A DNA stretch of 64,000 bases from Ruegeria sp. HKCCA6707 (GTDB lineage: Bacteria; Pseudomonadota; Alphaproteobacteria; Rhodobacterales; Rhodobacteraceae), in assembly GCF_013033515.1 (NCBI RefSeq), contig NZ_WQEG01000005.1, positions 186,001 through 250,000 of the forward strand. Direction: 5' to 3'. Position 1 is the stretch's first letter. Each line of letters begins with the position of its first letter. Shown here piece by piece: positions 9,885 to 20,421 of the stretch. Under the pieces are notes generated by a model, which was not told where the DNA came from, did not search any database, and saw nothing but the letters and a program-made list of their open reading frames with translations. Made by a program: the position numbers and the translations under genes.

Positions 9885-11078
9885 ATGAACATTCACGAAT
9901 ATCAGGCCAAAGCGCTTCTTCGCAGCTATGGCGCTCCGGTCTCCGACGGTCGCGCCGTTCTGCGCGCCGAGGAAGCCAAAACCGCAGCCGGTGAGTTGGA
10001 TGGACCCTTGTGGGTTGTCAAAGCACAGATCCATGCGGGCGGACGCGGGAAAGGCTCATTCAAAGAGGCTGACGCAGGTGAAAAGGGCGGTGTCCGTCTG
10101 ACCAAATCGGTGGAAGAAGCCGCCGAAGAAGCCAAAAAGATGCTGGGCCGGACGCTGGTCACGCATCAGACCGGCCCGGCGGGCAAGCAGGTCAACCGCA
10201 TCTATATCGAAGCCGGTTCTGGCATCGAGCGCGAGCTTTATCTCGCCCTGCTGGTCGATCGTCAGACCAGCCGCATCTCGTTCGTCTGCTCGACCGAAGG
10301 CGGCATGGACATCGAAGAAGTGGCCGCAGAAACGCCCGAGAAAATCCTGTCCTTCTCGGTTGATCCAGCCACGGGGTATCAACCCTATCACGGCCGCCGC
10401 ATCGCCTTTTCGCTGGGTCTGCAGGGCGCGCAGATCAAGCAATGCGTCAAACTGATGAGCCAGCTTTATACAGCCTTTGTCGAAAAAGACATGGAGATGC
10501 TGGAGATCAACCCGCTGATCGTCTCGGACAGCGGTGACCTCAAGGTGCTGGATGCCAAGGTCGGCTTCGACGGCAACGCGGTCTACCGCCACCCTGACAT
10601 CGCCGAACTGCGCGACGAGACCGAAGAAGACCCCAAAGAGTTGGAAGCCTCGAAATACGACCTGAACTATATCGCTCTGGATGGTGAGATCGGGTGCATG
10701 GTCAACGGCGCCGGTCTGGCGATGGCGACGATGGACATCATCAAGCTTTACGGGGCCGAGCCTGCCAACTTCCTCGACGTCGGTGGTGGTGCGACCAAAG
10801 AGAAAGTAACCGAAGCGTTCAAGATCATCACCTCGGACGAAAACGTCAAAGGCATCCTGGTCAACATCTTCGGCGGCATCATGCGCTGTGACGTCATCGC
10901 CGAGGGCGTTGTCGCCGCCGTGAAAGAGGTCGGCCTGAAAGTGCCTCTGGTCGTGCGTCTGGAAGGCACGAATGTCGAGAAAGGCAAAGAGATCATCAAC
11001 ACCTCAGGCCTGGACGTGATCGCAGCGGACAACCTGAAAGACGGTGCTGAGAAGATCGTGAAGGCGGTTAAGGGTTGA
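9885..11078 (+). CDS. sucC: Succinyl-CoA synthetase (ADP-forming) beta subunit
   Basis: 397 residues, full length. It binds the nucleotide in the reversible conversion of succinyl-CoA to succinate with substrate-level phosphorylation. It opens with [19 protein letters not shown] (ATP-grasp). EINPLIV near residue 207 and [17 protein letters not shown] near 272 are family signatures. It is first gene of the suc cluster, downstream of the paired GTGATCAC operator. Its stop overlaps the next small gene (TGATG). Confidence 0.98.
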   Translation: MNIHEYQAKALLRSYGAPVSDGRAVLRAEEAKTAAGELDGPLWVVKAQIHAGGRGKGSFKEADAGEKGGVRLTKSVEEAAEEAKKMLGRTLVTHQTGPAGKQVNRIYIEAGSGIERELYLALLVDRQTSRISFVCSTEGGMDIEEVAAETPEKILSFSVDPATGYQPYHGRRIAFSLGLQGAQIKQCVKLMSQLYTAFVEKDMEMLEINPLIVSDSGDLKVLDAKVGFDGNAVYRHPDIAELRDETEEDPKELEASKYDLNYIALDGEIGCMVNGAGLAMATMDIIKLYGAEPANFLDVGGGATKEKVTEAFKIITSDENVKGILVNIFGGIMRCDVIAEGVVAAVKEVGLKVPLVVRLEGTNVEKGKEIINTSGLDVIAADNLKDGAEKIVKAVKG

Positions 11079-11317
11079 TGGTAAGGCCAGTCTTGGTTCT
11101 GAGCTTTTTGGCAATGGCAAGCTGCGCCGAAGAAGCCGGCAAAGGCAATGCGGTTAGCACGGAAGCTAATTTTTCGCGCGATCCAATTGTGTTCGACTGC
11201 CCTGACGGCCCGGACGTGGATGCGATGAGCAAACAATCGACCGCCACAGGCCGCCCGGTATCTTGCGACGACGGTGAGTTCACTTGGACCATCGATGCTC
11301 AACAAGAAGCCACCTAG
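11078..11317 (+). CDS. Small putative lipoprotein between sucC and sucD
   Basis: 79 residues from an ATG that shares a base with the sucC stop; a TTG just upstream is an alternative start. The N-terminus [12 protein letters not shown] resembles a lipoprotein signal with a slightly unusual lipobox (Met at -3). The rest is polar, with a pair of cysteines around FDCPDGPD and PVSCDDGEF. No family is recognised. Its position between the two subunits of one enzyme means its expression tracks the TCA operon. Confidence 0.62.
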   Translation: MVRPVLVLSFLAMASCAEEAGKGNAVSTEANFSRDPIVFDCPDGPDVDAMSKQSTATGRPVSCDDGEFTWTIDAQQEAT

Positions 11318-11378
11318 CCTAATGTACTGAACCCGCCGTATGGCGAGTGAAACGACAATTTGTAAGGAGACGCCCCAA

Positions 11379-12260
11379 ATGGCAGTCCTCATCGACGAAA
11401 ATACCAAAGTGATCTGTCAGGGCTTTACCGGCTCGCAGGGCACATTCCACTCGGAACAGGCCATCGCCTATGGCACCAAGATGGTCGGCGGTGTGACCCC
11501 CGGCAAAGGCGGGATGACCCATCTTGACCTGCCCGTGTTCAACTCGGTTCACGAGGCCAAGCATGTGACCGAGGCCAATGCTTCGGTGATCTACGTGCCG
11601 CCACCCTTTGCCGCAGACTCGATCCTTGAAGCGATTGATGCCGAGATGGGGGTGATCGTAGCGATCACCGAAGGCATCCCGGTTCTGGATATGATGAAGG
11701 TGAAACGCGCGCTGGAAGGCAGCAATTCGCGCCTGATCGGGCCGAACTGCCCCGGTGTCATCACCCCGGATGCCTGCAAGATCGGCATCATGCCCGGCCA
11801 CATCCACAAACGCGGCTCGGTCGGTGTTGTGTCGCGTTCGGGCACGCTGACCTATGAGGCCGTCAAACAGACCACCGATGTGGGTCTGGGCCAGTCCACC
11901 TGTGTCGGCATTGGCGGCGACCCGATCAAAGGCACCGAGCATATCGACGTGCTGGAATGGTTCCTGGCCGATGACGAAACCCACTCGATCATCATGATCG
12001 GTGAGATCGGTGGTTCCGCCGAGGAAGAAGCCGCGCAGTTCCTGGCCGATGAGGCCAAGAAGGGCCGCAAAAAGCCGGTCGCTGGTTTCATCGCTGGCCG
12101 CACCGCCCCTCCGGGCCGCCGCATGGGCCACGCGGGCGCGATTGTCGCTGGTGGCAAAGGCGGAGCCGAGGACAAGATCGAAGCCATGCGCTCGGCCGGT
12201 ATCGTCGTGGCGGAAAGCCCCGCGACGCTGGGTGAGGCTGTGTTGGAAGCGATTGGGTAA
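11379..12260 (+). CDS. sucD: Succinyl-CoA synthetase alpha subunit
   Basis: 293 residues from the ATG at 11379, chosen for its AAGGAG site and because [18 protein letters not shown] is the family start. It binds CoA and carries the phosphorylated active-site His in GHAGAIV near residue 249. [13 protein letters not shown] near 118 is the second signature. It forms the heterodimer/tetramer with SucC. It is separated from sucC only by a small lipoprotein gene. Confidence 0.98.
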   Translation: MAVLIDENTKVICQGFTGSQGTFHSEQAIAYGTKMVGGVTPGKGGMTHLDLPVFNSVHEAKHVTEANASVIYVPPPFAADSILEAIDAEMGVIVAITEGIPVLDMMKVKRALEGSNSRLIGPNCPGVITPDACKIGIMPGHIHKRGSVGVVSRSGTLTYEAVKQTTDVGLGQSTCVGIGGDPIKGTEHIDVLEWFLADDETHSIIMIGEIGGSAEEEAAQFLADEAKKGRKKPVAGFIAGRTAPPGRRMGHAGAIVAGGKGGAEDKIEAMRSAGIVVAESPATLGEAVLEAIG

Positions 12261-12263
12261 GTC

Positions 12264-12950
12264 GTGATCCGAGGCCGTCAATCCTTATTTGGCTTAGTGG
12301 CTGCCCTCTTGGCAGTCACATCCGCACCTGCTGGTGCGGAAAACTATGATCTGGCCTCAGAAACCATCAGTGCATGTCAGTCAGAAACCGATCTGGCCAT
12401 ACTGACAGATGCGCTTATTCAAGTTGGGTGGACGCCCAAGGTGCCTGCAAATCTTGATGACAGGGCAATCCGGTCTTATGCAGCCACCTATCTGCCAAAT
12501 CACTTCGGCACTGGCGACTATTCAGACACGCGCATCGCAAGCACCTGGGAGTTAGCTCTTAAAAATGCGACAGGTGCGCGCAACTTGAAGATAGTTGATG
12601 GTTCTCAGAAAAAGGACAGATGGTTTGTTCGTGACCAAACCGGAAGCGTTTTGCGAGTCGATAGCTACAAGAATGGAGAGTTCGAACAAACCAGCTGTGT
12701 TCTGGCATTCAAAGAAGAAGACTCTCCAATTACTTTTGAAAAGTTGCTAGAGGACTCCGACCGCAACCCCAAATCCCTTCCGCCAGTTCTTCATCTTCGG
12801 TCACAGTCTTCCGAAGATGAAGAACTAAAAAGAAGCATGAACGGCGCGATCTTGAACATACATCGAATGCAATCCGCCTCGGACCCAGAATTTGATGTTT
12901 CGTCAGTTTTTACAACTGTTACAACAAAGCGACCGGAGAAGTCAGAATGA
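12264..12950 (+). CDS. Hypothetical exported protein between sucD and sucA
   Basis: 228 residues from a GTG at 12264, three bases after the sucD stop. There is a clear signal peptide (LFGLVAALLAVTSAPAGAEN, cleavage near 25). Three cysteines are present, and the C-terminal third is charged and low-complexity. No family is recognised. Its base composition is visibly more AT-rich than sucD and sucA, suggesting a fast-evolving or acquired gene. The last codons overlap the start of the DUF805 gene (ATGA), so it is embedded in the operon. Confidence 0.7.
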   Translation: MIRGRQSLFGLVAALLAVTSAPAGAENYDLASETISACQSETDLAILTDALIQVGWTPKVPANLDDRAIRSYAATYLPNHFGTGDYSDTRIASTWELALKNATGARNLKIVDGSQKKDRWFVRDQTGSVLRVDSYKNGEFEQTSCVLAFKEEDSPITFEKLLEDSDRNPKSLPPVLHLRSQSSEDEELKRSMNGAILNIHRMQSASDPEFDVSSVFTTVTTKRPEKSE

Positions 12951-13489
12951 CCTTCTCAGACGCCATCCGCACCTGTTTCTCCAAGTTCTTCACCTTCTCG
13001 GGTCGTGCCGCGCGGCCCGAATACTGGTTCTTTTTCCTGTTCATCGTGATCTGGAACATCATCGCCGGGATCATCGACTGGCAGTTTTTCACGCAGGTTT
13101 CGACCTCGCAAACCGACAGCAGCACAAGCGTTACGGCCACGTCCAGCCAACCGGTGCAATCCATCGTTGGCCTGATCGTCTTTTTCCCGCATCTGGCCGT
13201 CGCGTGGCGGCGGATGCATGATACAGGGCGCAGCGGGCTTTTTGCCCTTCTGCCGATCCTGTTGATCCTCGGGGCCTTTGCAGTCTTGATTTTCGGCATC
13301 GGCCTTGCCTCAAGTTTCCAGCACGGCGGCAGCCTGGACATCCTGTTCACCCGCGCCACGTTGCTGATCGTCATTCCGACACTGATCGTCCTGTTTGTGT
13401 CGCCCCTTCTGGTTCTGTGGTGGCTGACCCGCCCCAGTCAGCCAGGCCCCAATAAATACGGTCCCAACCCATATGAGGTACTCCCATGA
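12947..13489 (+). CDS. DUF805 integral membrane protein
   Basis: 180 residues. The DUF805 hallmark FSGRAARPEYWFFFLF is at ~18-33, VAWRRMHDTGRSGLFALLP is near 87, and RPSQPGPNKYGPNP is at the C-terminus. Four membrane spans are visible. Function is unknown. It overlaps both neighbours by four bases (ATGA), so translation is likely coupled to sucA. Confidence 0.88.
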   Translation: MTFSDAIRTCFSKFFTFSGRAARPEYWFFFLFIVIWNIIAGIIDWQFFTQVSTSQTDSSTSVTATSSQPVQSIVGLIVFFPHLAVAWRRMHDTGRSGLFALLPILLILGAFAVLIFGIGLASSFQHGGSLDILFTRATLLIVIPTLIVLFVSPLLVLWWLTRPSQPGPNKYGPNPYEVLP

Positions 13490-16443
13490 CCGAACATACG
13501 CCCAACACTGCCTTTCATGCCTCTAGCTTCATGCAAGGCCACAATGCCGAATATCTGGAGCAGCTTTACGCCCAGTACACCAAGAACCCGGGCGCGGTAG
13601 ATGCGGCCTGGGCCGAATTCTTCAAGGCGATGGGCGATGCCACACCGGATGTGCAGCGCGAGGCTGAAGGCCCGTCCTGGGCGCGGACCGACTGGCCGCC
13701 AATGCCCGCCGATGACCTGACGGGCGCGCTGACCGGGGAATGGGCCGAGATCGACGCCAAGGCAGCGGGCAAAAAGATCAAGGACAAAGCCGCGGACAAG
13801 GGTGTTGAGGTCAGCGACGATCAGATCAAACGCGCGGTTCTGGACAGTCTGCGCGCGCTGATGCTGATCCGGGCCTATCGGATCCGGGGCCATCTGGCCG
13901 CCGATTTGGACCCGTTGGGGATGCGTGCGGCCAGCACTCACCCCGAGCTGGATCCGAAAACCTATGGGTTCACCGAAGCGGATATGGATCGTCCGATCTT
14001 TATCGACAACGTTTTGGGCCTTCAGGTCGCCTCGATGCGGCAGATCGTCGAGATCGTAAAGCGGACCTATTGCGGCACTTTCGCGCTTCAATACATGCAT
14101 ATCTCGAACCCCGAAGAGGCCGCCTGGCTGAAAGAGCGGATCGAGGGCTATGGCAAGGAAATCGCCTTCACCAAGGAAGGCCGCAAGGCAATCCTGAACA
14201 AGATGGTCGAGGCTGAGGGATTCGAGAAGTTCCTGCATGTCAAATACATGGGCACCAAGCGGTTCGGTCTCGATGGCGGTGAAGCGCTGATCCCGGCGAT
14301 GGAGCAGATCATCAAGCGTGGCGGTGCGCTGGGGCTGAGCGACATCGTAATCGGGATGCCGCACCGGGGGCGTCTGAATATACTGGCTAACGTGATGGGC
14401 AAGCCATACCGCGCGATTTTCAACGAGTTTCAGGGTGGCAGCTTCAAACCCGAAGACGTCGATGGCTCGGGCGATGTGAAGTATCACCTGGGCGCGTCCA
14501 GCGACCGCGAGTTTGATGGCAACAGTGTCCACCTGTCGCTGACCGCCAACCCCTCGCACCTTGAGGCGGTGAACCCGGTGGTGCTGGGTAAGGTCCGTGC
14601 CAAGCAGGATCAGTTGAACGACACCGACCGCACACGGGCGATGGGCATCCTGCTGCACGGCGATGCGGCCTTTGCGGGTCAGGGCGTGGTCGCCGAAGGC
14701 TTTGGCCTGTCGGGACTGCGCGGGCACAAGACTGGCGGCACGATGCATATCGTGGTGAACAACCAGATCGGCTTTACCACTGCACCGCACTTCTCACGCT
14801 CCAGCCCGTACCCGACGGATATCGCGCTGATGGTCGAGGCGCCGATCTTCCACGTCAATGGTGATGACCCCGAGGCTGTGGTTCATGCGGCCAAAGTCGC
14901 AACTGAGTTCCGTCAGAAGTTCCACAAGGACGTGGTGATCGACATCTTCTGCTATCGCCGCTTTGGTCACAACGAGGGCGACGAGCCCATGTTCACCAAC
15001 CCAGTCATGTACAAGCGGATCAAGACGCATAAGACCACGCTGTCCTTGTATACCGAACGTCTGGTCAAGGACGGCCTGATCCCCGAAGGTGAGATCGAGG
15101 ATATGAAAGCCGCGTTCCAGGCGCATCTGAATGATGAGTTTGAGGCAGGCAAAGACTATAAGCCGAACAAGGCCGATTGGCTCGATGGCCGCTGGTCACA
15201 TCTGGACAAGAACAAGGACGAATACGTCCGCGGTGAAACCGCAATCTCGCCCGAGACGCTGGCCGAAGTCGGCAACGCTCTGACCCGCGCGCCTGACGGC
15301 TTTGCGCTGCACAAGACCGTTGGCCGCCTGCTTGAGCACAAAAAGAAGATGTTCGAAACCGGTACGGGTTTTGACTGGGCCACCGGCGAAGCGCTGGCCT
15401 TTGGCTCGCTACTGACCGAAGGCTATCCGGTCCGTCTGTCGGGGCAAGACGCCACGCGCGGGACGTTCAGCCAGCGTCATTCAGGTTTTGTGCATCAGGA
15501 AACCGAAGAGCGGTATTATCCGCTGAACAATATCCGCGCCGGGCAATCGCACTACGAAGTGATCGACTCGATGCTCAGCGAATATGCCGTTCTGGGCTTT
15601 GAGTATGGTTACTCACTGGCCGAACCCAACGCCCTGACCCTGTGGGAAGCGCAGTTTGGTGACTTTGCCAACGGCGCGCAGATCATGTTCGATCAGTTCA
15701 TCAGCTCGGGCGAAAGCAAATGGCTGCGGATGTCCGGTCTGGTCACGCTGCTGCCACACGGGTTCGAAGGCCAGGGCCCCGAACACTCATCTGCGCGGCT
15801 GGAGCGGTTCCTGCAGATGTGCGGTCAGGACAACTGGATCGTGGCGAACTGTACGACGCCTGCGAACTATTTCCACATCCTGCGCCGTCAGTTGCACCGC
15901 ACCTTCCGTAAGCCGCTGATCATGGTCACGCCGAAATCGCTGCTGCGCCATAAGCTCGCGGTCAGCACAGCTGATCAGTTCACCACCGGGTCCAGCTTCC
16001 ACCGGGTGTTGTGGGATGACGCTCAGCACGGCAACTCTGACACCAAACTGGTGGCCGACGACAAGATCAAACGGGTCGTTCTGTGCTCGGGCAAGGTTTA
16101 CTACGACCTGCTCGAGGAACGCGACGCGCGCGGTATTGATGACGTCTATCTGCTGCGGATCGAGCAATATTATCCCTTCCCGGCCCATTCCCTGATCAAC
16201 GAGCTTGAGCGGTTCAAAGGGGCCGAAATGGTCTGGTGTCAGGAAGAGCCCAAGAACCAGGGCGCCTGGACCTTTATCGAGCCCAATATCGAATGGGTCC
16301 TGACCCGTATCGGGGCCAAGCACACTCGCCCGGTCTATGCCGGACGCGCAACCTCGGCCTCGCCCGCGACGGGTCTGGCCAGCCAACACAAAGCCCAACA
16401 AGAAGCGCTGGTGAACGAAGCGCTGAGCATTGAAGGAAAGTAA
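13486..16443 (+). CDS. sucA: 2-Oxoglutarate dehydrogenase E1 component
   Basis: 985 residues, full length. It is the thiamine-diphosphate-dependent decarboxylase of the 2-oxoglutarate dehydrogenase complex. Seen are the E2-binding N-terminus ([20 protein letters not shown]), [18 protein letters not shown] near 290, [20 protein letters not shown] near 350, [13 protein letters not shown] near 390 and [10 protein letters not shown] near 425 (diphosphate/Mg2+ site). It is followed directly by sucB (TAATG overlap) and, further on, lpdA. Confidence 0.98.
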   Translation: MTEHTPNTAFHASSFMQGHNAEYLEQLYAQYTKNPGAVDAAWAEFFKAMGDATPDVQREAEGPSWARTDWPPMPADDLTGALTGEWAEIDAKAAGKKIKDKAADKGVEVSDDQIKRAVLDSLRALMLIRAYRIRGHLAADLDPLGMRAASTHPELDPKTYGFTEADMDRPIFIDNVLGLQVASMRQIVEIVKRTYCGTFALQYMHISNPEEAAWLKERIEGYGKEIAFTKEGRKAILNKMVEAEGFEKFLHVKYMGTKRFGLDGGEALIPAMEQIIKRGGALGLSDIVIGMPHRGRLNILANVMGKPYRAIFNEFQGGSFKPEDVDGSGDVKYHLGASSDREFDGNSVHLSLTANPSHLEAVNPVVLGKVRAKQDQLNDTDRTRAMGILLHGDAAFAGQGVVAEGFGLSGLRGHKTGGTMHIVVNNQIGFTTAPHFSRSSPYPTDIALMVEAPIFHVNGDDPEAVVHAAKVATEFRQKFHKDVVIDIFCYRRFGHNEGDEPMFTNPVMYKRIKTHKTTLSLYTERLVKDGLIPEGEIEDMKAAFQAHLNDEFEAGKDYKPNKADWLDGRWSHLDKNKDEYVRGETAISPETLAEVGNALTRAPDGFALHKTVGRLLEHKKKMFETGTGFDWATGEALAFGSLLTEGYPVRLSGQDATRGTFSQRHSGFVHQETEERYYPLNNIRAGQSHYEVIDSMLSEYAVLGFEYGYSLAEPNALTLWEAQFGDFANGAQIMFDQFISSGESKWLRMSGLVTLLPHGFEGQGPEHSSARLERFLQMCGQDNWIVANCTTPANYFHILRRQLHRTFRKPLIMVTPKSLLRHKLAVSTADQFTTGSSFHRVLWDDAQHGNSDTKLVADDKIKRVVLCSGKVYYDLLEERDARGIDDVYLLRIEQYYPFPAHSLINELERFKGAEMVWCQEEPKNQGAWTFIEPNIEWVLTRIGAKHTRPVYAGRATSASPATGLASQHKAQQEALVNEALSIEGK

Positions 16444-17957
16444 TGATGTCCATTGAAGTTCGTGTTCCCACGTTGGGCGAGTCGGTCACCGAGGCGACGG
16501 TTGCAACCTGGTTCAAGAAGCCCGGCGATGCGGTCGCCGTGGATGAAATGCTGTGCGAGCTGGAAACCGACAAGGTAACGGTCGAGGTCCCCTCACCCGC
16601 CGCTGGCGTGATGGGCGAAATCGTCGCTGCCGAAGGCGAAACCGTTGGTGTGGATGCACTGCTGGCGACAATTGCCGCCGGTGAAGGTGCAGCACCCGCG
16701 CCCGCCGCCCCAGCTGCTGAAGCCCCCGCAGCGGCTCCTGCTGCTTCAGGCGGTTCGGTCGATGTGATGGTGCCCACTCTGGGTGAATCTGTGACCGAAG
16801 CGACCGTTTCGACGTGGTTCAAACAGGTCGGCGACAGTGTCGCGCAGGATGAGATGCTTTGCGAGCTGGAAACCGACAAGGTCTCGGTCGAGGTTCCGGC
16901 CCCCGCCGCGGGCGTTCTGGCCGAAATCACGGCCCCCGAGGGCACGACCGTGGACGCCAGCGCCAAGCTGGCGGTGATCTCTGGCTCGGCAACCGGGGCA
17001 ACCCCTGCACCTGCGGCAGCCGCCGCAGCACCGGCTGCGGCAAGCACCGGCAAAGACGTAGCCAACGCTCCGTCCGCTGAAAAAGCCATGGCCGAGGCCG
17101 GGCTGTCAGCCGATCAGGTCACCGGCACCGGGCGCGATGGCCGCATCATGAAAGAAGATGTGGCCAAAGCCGTCGCCGCAGCAGCTGCCCCAGCACCTGC
17201 AGCAACCCCTGCCCCTGCGGCCCAGGCGCCACGTGCGCCAGTTGTCGCCGAAGATGCCTCGCGCGAGGAACGGGTCCGCATGACCCGTCTGCGCCAGACC
17301 ATCGCCAAGCGCCTGAAAGACGCGCAGAACACTGCCGCGATCCTGACCACCTACAATGAGGTGGACATGACCGAGGTAATGGCGCTGCGCAACCAGTACA
17401 AAGACCAGTTCGAAAAGAAACACGGTGTGCGTCTGGGCTTTATGTCCTTCTTTACCAAGGCCTGCTGTCACGCGCTGAAAGAAGTGCCCGAAGTGAATGC
17501 CGAGATCGATGGCAACGACATCGTCTACAAGAACTTCGTGCATATGGGCGTGGCCGCCGGTACGCCACAAGGGCTGGTGGTTCCGGTGATCCGTGATGCA
17601 GATAGCATGTCCTTTGCTGCAATCGAAAAGGCCATCGCCGAAAAAGGCAAACGCGCGCGCGACGGCAAGCTGTCGATGGCCGAGATGCAGGGCGGTACCT
17701 TCACCATCTCGAACGGGGGTGTCTATGGCTCGCTGATGTCCTCGCCGATCCTGAACCCGCCGCAATCGGGTATTCTGGGGATGCACAAGATCCAGGACCG
17801 TCCGATGGTTATCAACGGAGAGATCAAGATCCGCCCAATGATGTATCTGGCTCTGTCCTACGACCACCGGATCGTCGACGGCAAAGGCGCGGTCACCTTC
17901 CTTGTGCGCGTCAAAGAAGCGCTCGAAGATCCACGCCGCCTGCTGATGGACCTGTGA
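16443..17957 (+). CDS. sucB: Dihydrolipoyllysine succinyltransferase E2 with two lipoyl domains
   Basis: 504 residues. Two tandem lipoyl domains (about 3-78 and 103-178) each carry the lipoylated Lys in ELETDKV. Ala/Pro linkers follow, then the peripheral-subunit-binding domain (~208-243, [15 protein letters not shown]), then the catalytic domain with the active-site His in [13 protein letters not shown] near 475. E. coli SucB has one lipoyl domain; two are seen in this bacterial group. The start at 16443 or the adjacent ATG at 16446 cannot be separated. Confidence 0.97.
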   Translation: MMSIEVRVPTLGESVTEATVATWFKKPGDAVAVDEMLCELETDKVTVEVPSPAAGVMGEIVAAEGETVGVDALLATIAAGEGAAPAPAAPAAEAPAAAPAASGGSVDVMVPTLGESVTEATVSTWFKQVGDSVAQDEMLCELETDKVSVEVPAPAAGVLAEITAPEGTTVDASAKLAVISGSATGATPAPAAAAAAPAAASTGKDVANAPSAEKAMAEAGLSADQVTGTGRDGRIMKEDVAKAVAAAAAPAPAATPAPAAQAPRAPVVAEDASREERVRMTRLRQTIAKRLKDAQNTAAILTTYNEVDMTEVMALRNQYKDQFEKKHGVRLGFMSFFTKACCHALKEVPEVNAEIDGNDIVYKNFVHMGVAAGTPQGLVVPVIRDADSMSFAAIEKAIAEKGKRARDGKLSMAEMQGGTFTISNGGVYGSLMSSPILNPPQSGILGMHKIQDRPMVINGEIKIRPMMYLALSYDHRIVDGKGAVTFLVRVKEALEDPRRLLMDL

Positions 17958-17959
17958 CC

Positions 17960-18229
17960 ATGGCGACCCATGTTCTGTGGCAGGCCGATGTGGCAGATTT
18001 CGATGTCTGGCTGAAAGTGTTCCGCGAAGACAAAAAGATGAGAGAGGCTGCGGGGATCCGCGACCTCCATATCTGGCAGGACCCTGCGCAAAAAGACCAC
18101 GCGGTTGCGCTGTTCGAAATCACTAATCTGAACCGGGCCGAGAATTTCCTGCAATCCGAAGAACTGGCGATGCATCACGAACGCGGCGGTGTGGCCCATA
18201 TTCAAATCAAGGTGTTGGAGCCTGTCTAG
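17960..18229 (+). CDS. Small cytoplasmic protein with ABM-like features
   Basis: 89 residues from the ATG two bases after the sucB stop; a GTG at 17954 is an alternative start. THVLWQADVADFDVWLKVF, then ALFEITNLNRAENFL and HIQIKVLEPV, suggest a single dimeric alpha-beta barrel domain of the antibiotic-biosynthesis-monooxygenase/stress-response type. That is a fold guess from the strand-helix pattern. It has no signal peptide. It lies between sucB and lpdA and is likely co-transcribed. Confidence 0.68.
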   Translation: MATHVLWQADVADFDVWLKVFREDKKMREAAGIRDLHIWQDPAQKDHAVALFEITNLNRAENFLQSEELAMHHERGGVAHIQIKVLEPV

Positions 18230-18246
18230 GCAAGCGGGCCGCCCCT

Positions 18247-18307
18247 CACCTTTTCTAAAATACTCCGGGGGACGCCCGGATCGGGCCGGGGGCAAAGCCC
18301 CCTTCCC
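18247..18307. repeat. GC-rich hairpin intergenic repeat before lpdA
   Basis: After the leader ACCTTTTCTAAAATACTCC, G-rich stretches are followed by the perfect inverted repeat GGGGGC-AAA-GCCCCC (18288-18302) and TTCCCC. I recall this layout as a dispersed intergenic element in Rhodobacterales genomes, but only one copy is in the window. It could act as an RNA stability or attenuation hairpin between sucB and lpdA. Confidence 0.5.
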
Positions 18308-18332
18308 CGAAAACCCATAAAGGACCTGAGAT

Positions 18333-19721
18333 ATGGCAAATTATGACGTCATCGTAATCGGAGCCGGCCCGGGCGGCTATGTCTGTGCCATCCGCTGTGC
18401 CCAACTGGGCCTGAAAACCGCCGTTGTCGAAGGGCGTGAGACGCTGGGTGGCACCTGCCTGAACGTCGGCTGTATCCCGTCCAAGGCGCTGCTGCATGCC
18501 AGTCATCAATTGCATGAGGCCGAGCATAACTTTGCAAAAATGGGCCTGAAAGGCAAAAGCCCCTCGGTCGATTGGAAGCAGATGCAGGCCTATAAGGATG
18601 AGGTCATCGAAGGCAACACCAAGGGCATCGAGTTTCTGTTCAAGAAGAACAAGATCGACTGGCTGAAAGGCTGGGGCTCGATCCCTGCTGCGGGTCAGGT
18701 CAAAGTGGGGGACGAGGTTCACGAGACCAAGAACATCATCATTGCCTCGGGCTCTGAACCTGCATCGCTGCCCGGGGTCGAGGTGGACGAAAAGGTTGTT
18801 GTTACATCGACTGGCGCGCTGTCGCTGGGCAAGATCCCGAAAAAGATGGTGGTGATTGGCGCCGGTGTCATCGGGCTGGAACTAGGCTCTGTCTATAGCC
18901 GCTTGGGCGCCGAGGTCACGGTGATCGAATACCTCAAAGAGATCACACCGGGCATGGACCCGGAGGTGCAAAAGACCTTCCAACGGATCCTCAAGAAACA
19001 GGGGCTGACTTTCGTTATGGGTGCTGCGGTGCAAAAGACCGAAGCAACAAAAACCAAGGCCAAGGTCACCTATAAGCTGCTGAAAGATGACAGCGAGCAT
19101 GTGATCGATGCCGATACCGTGCTGGTCGCTACCGGGCGCAAGCCTTACTCCGATGGTCTGGGACTGGACGCTCTGGGCGTCGAGATGACGCCGCGCGGTC
19201 AGATCAAAGTGGGCAGCGATTGGCAAACCAACGTGCCCGGCATCTACGCCATTGGCGATGTGACCGAAGGCCCGATGCTGGCGCACAAAGCCGAAGACGA
19301 AGGCATGGCCGCCGCTGAGCAGGTCGCGGGCAAACATGGCCACGTGAACTATGGCGTCATCCCCGGGGTGATCTACACCTGGCCCGAGGTTGCCAATGTG
19401 GGCGAAACCGAAGCCACGCTGAAAGAGCAAGGCCGCGCCTATAAGGTCGGCAAGTTCATGTTCATGGGCAATGGGCGCGCCAAGGCGAATTTCGCATCAG
19501 ACGGGTTTGTCAAAATCCTGGCCGACAAGGAAACGGATCGCATCCTTGGTGCGCATATCATCGGTCCGGCCGCCGGAGACCTGATCCACGAGGTGTGTGT
19601 GGCAATGGAATTTGGCGCATCCGCCGAAGATCTGGCGCTGACCTGCCACGCGCATCCCACCTACTCCGAGGCCGTGCGCGAGGCCGCCTTGGCCTGTGGC
19701 GACGGCCCGATCCACAGCTAA
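18333..19721 (+). CDS. lpdA: Dihydrolipoyl dehydrogenase (E3)
   Basis: 462 residues. The FAD-dependent enzyme reoxidises dihydrolipoamide of the 2-oxoglutarate complex with NAD. It has FAD site [12 protein letters not shown] at 8-19, the redox disulfide in [15 protein letters not shown] (Cys44/49 region), NAD site [13 protein letters not shown] near 173, and the C-terminal catalytic HAHPTYSEA. As the E3 following sucA-sucB it serves that complex. A GC-rich hairpin repeat precedes it. Confidence 0.97.
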   Translation: MANYDVIVIGAGPGGYVCAIRCAQLGLKTAVVEGRETLGGTCLNVGCIPSKALLHASHQLHEAEHNFAKMGLKGKSPSVDWKQMQAYKDEVIEGNTKGIEFLFKKNKIDWLKGWGSIPAAGQVKVGDEVHETKNIIIASGSEPASLPGVEVDEKVVVTSTGALSLGKIPKKMVVIGAGVIGLELGSVYSRLGAEVTVIEYLKEITPGMDPEVQKTFQRILKKQGLTFVMGAAVQKTEATKTKAKVTYKLLKDDSEHVIDADTVLVATGRKPYSDGLGLDALGVEMTPRGQIKVGSDWQTNVPGIYAIGDVTEGPMLAHKAEDEGMAAAEQVAGKHGHVNYGVIPGVIYTWPEVANVGETEATLKEQGRAYKVGKFMFMGNGRAKANFASDGFVKILADKETDRILGAHIIGPAAGDLIHEVCVAMEFGASAEDLALTCHAHPTYSEAVREAALACGDGPIHS

Positions 19722-19729
19722 GACCAAAG

Positions 19730-19755
19730 CCCCGGCGGCGATCACGCCGCTGGGG
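19730..19755. terminator. Hairpin between convergent lpdA and tetR genes
   Basis: CCCCGGCGGCG and CGCCGCTGGGG pair with one mismatch around an ATCA loop, nine bases after the lpdA stop and overlapping the 3' end of the repressor gene. It could stop transcription from both sides. No T-run is present, so this is a structural call. Confidence 0.42.
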
Positions 19756-20320
19756 TCAACCACGCCTTCAGGTAGATGTCTAACCTGTCCTGAAAGCGCT
19801 CTGACCCGTGCAGGGCACAGAAGGTCAGTGCCATGGCCTGAATTGCAAAGGCCTGCACCCCTTCGGCCAGCAATTCCGACGTCACGTCGCGACGTGCAGG
19901 GACCGTGTTCAGCCAGGTTTCCACGACACGGACATAGCGTTCGAAACAACGGGCGATAGGCCCAATTTCGGTGATAGCCGCGGCTCCTGAATACCGGATC
20001 AACAGGTCGAACACATACCGCTCGGATGTCATGAAGTCATGCACCGGAGCCAGGGCTTGAATAAGTTCGGCAACTGAACCAGGCACGGGATCTTGTTCAA
20101 CCTGATCAAAGATCGCGGCCAGCTTTTCGCCGATCAGGTGTGCCATCAAAGCGTCTTTGTCCTTGAAATGCGCAAAGAACGTACCTTTGGCGACTCCCGC
20201 AGATTTTACCACATCTTCAACACGTAAAGCCTCGTACCCGCCTTGGCTTACAAGTTCAGTCGCCGCGTCCAGTAGCCGGGCACGGGTCTTGAGCGTTCTT
20301 TTTTGAACAGTCTTTTGCAT
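19742..20320 (-). CDS. TetR/AcrR family transcriptional repressor
   Basis: 192 residues from the ATG at 20320; the alternative at 20335 is next to the operator and lacks a ribosome site. The N-terminal helix-turn-helix (residues ~10-57) contains LVSQGGYEALRVEDVVKSAG and VAKGTFFAHFKDK. The C-terminal ligand domain is not assignable. It is divergent from a flavodoxin-fold oxidoreductase gene, with three TGACC-NN-GGTCA repeats between them. It very probably represses both itself and that gene until a ligand binds. Confidence 0.9.
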   Translation of the reverse strand: MQKTVQKRTLKTRARLLDAATELVSQGGYEALRVEDVVKSAGVAKGTFFAHFKDKDALMAHLIGEKLAAIFDQVEQDPVPGSVAELIQALAPVHDFMTSERYVFDLLIRYSGAAAITEIGPIARCFERYVRVVETWLNTVPARRDVTSELLAEGVQAFAIQAMALTFCALHGSERFQDRLDIYLKAWLTPAA

Positions 20321-20341
20321 TGCCCCAGATTGCATGTTTTT

Positions 20342-20405
20342 TGACCGTGGTCAAATTTAATATTGACCGCGGTCATTTTTTGATTCTAATAAATGACCAC
20401 GGTCA
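20342..20405. promoter_or_regulatory. Three TGACC-NN-GGTCA operator repeats
   Basis: Near-identical dyads TGACCGTGGTCA (20342-20353), TGACCGCGGTCA (20364-20375) and TGACCACGGTCA (20394-20405) fill the gap between the divergent repressor and oxidoreductase genes. Starts are 22 and 30 bp apart, near two and three helical turns. These are the expected operators of the adjacent TetR protein. Confidence 0.85.
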
Positions 20406-20421
20406 TTTTTGGAGAATCACC

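Noticed and set aside
13438-14790. A 450-codon minus-strand open frame opposite sucA
   Set aside because: Antisense shadow of sucA with no recognisable domain.
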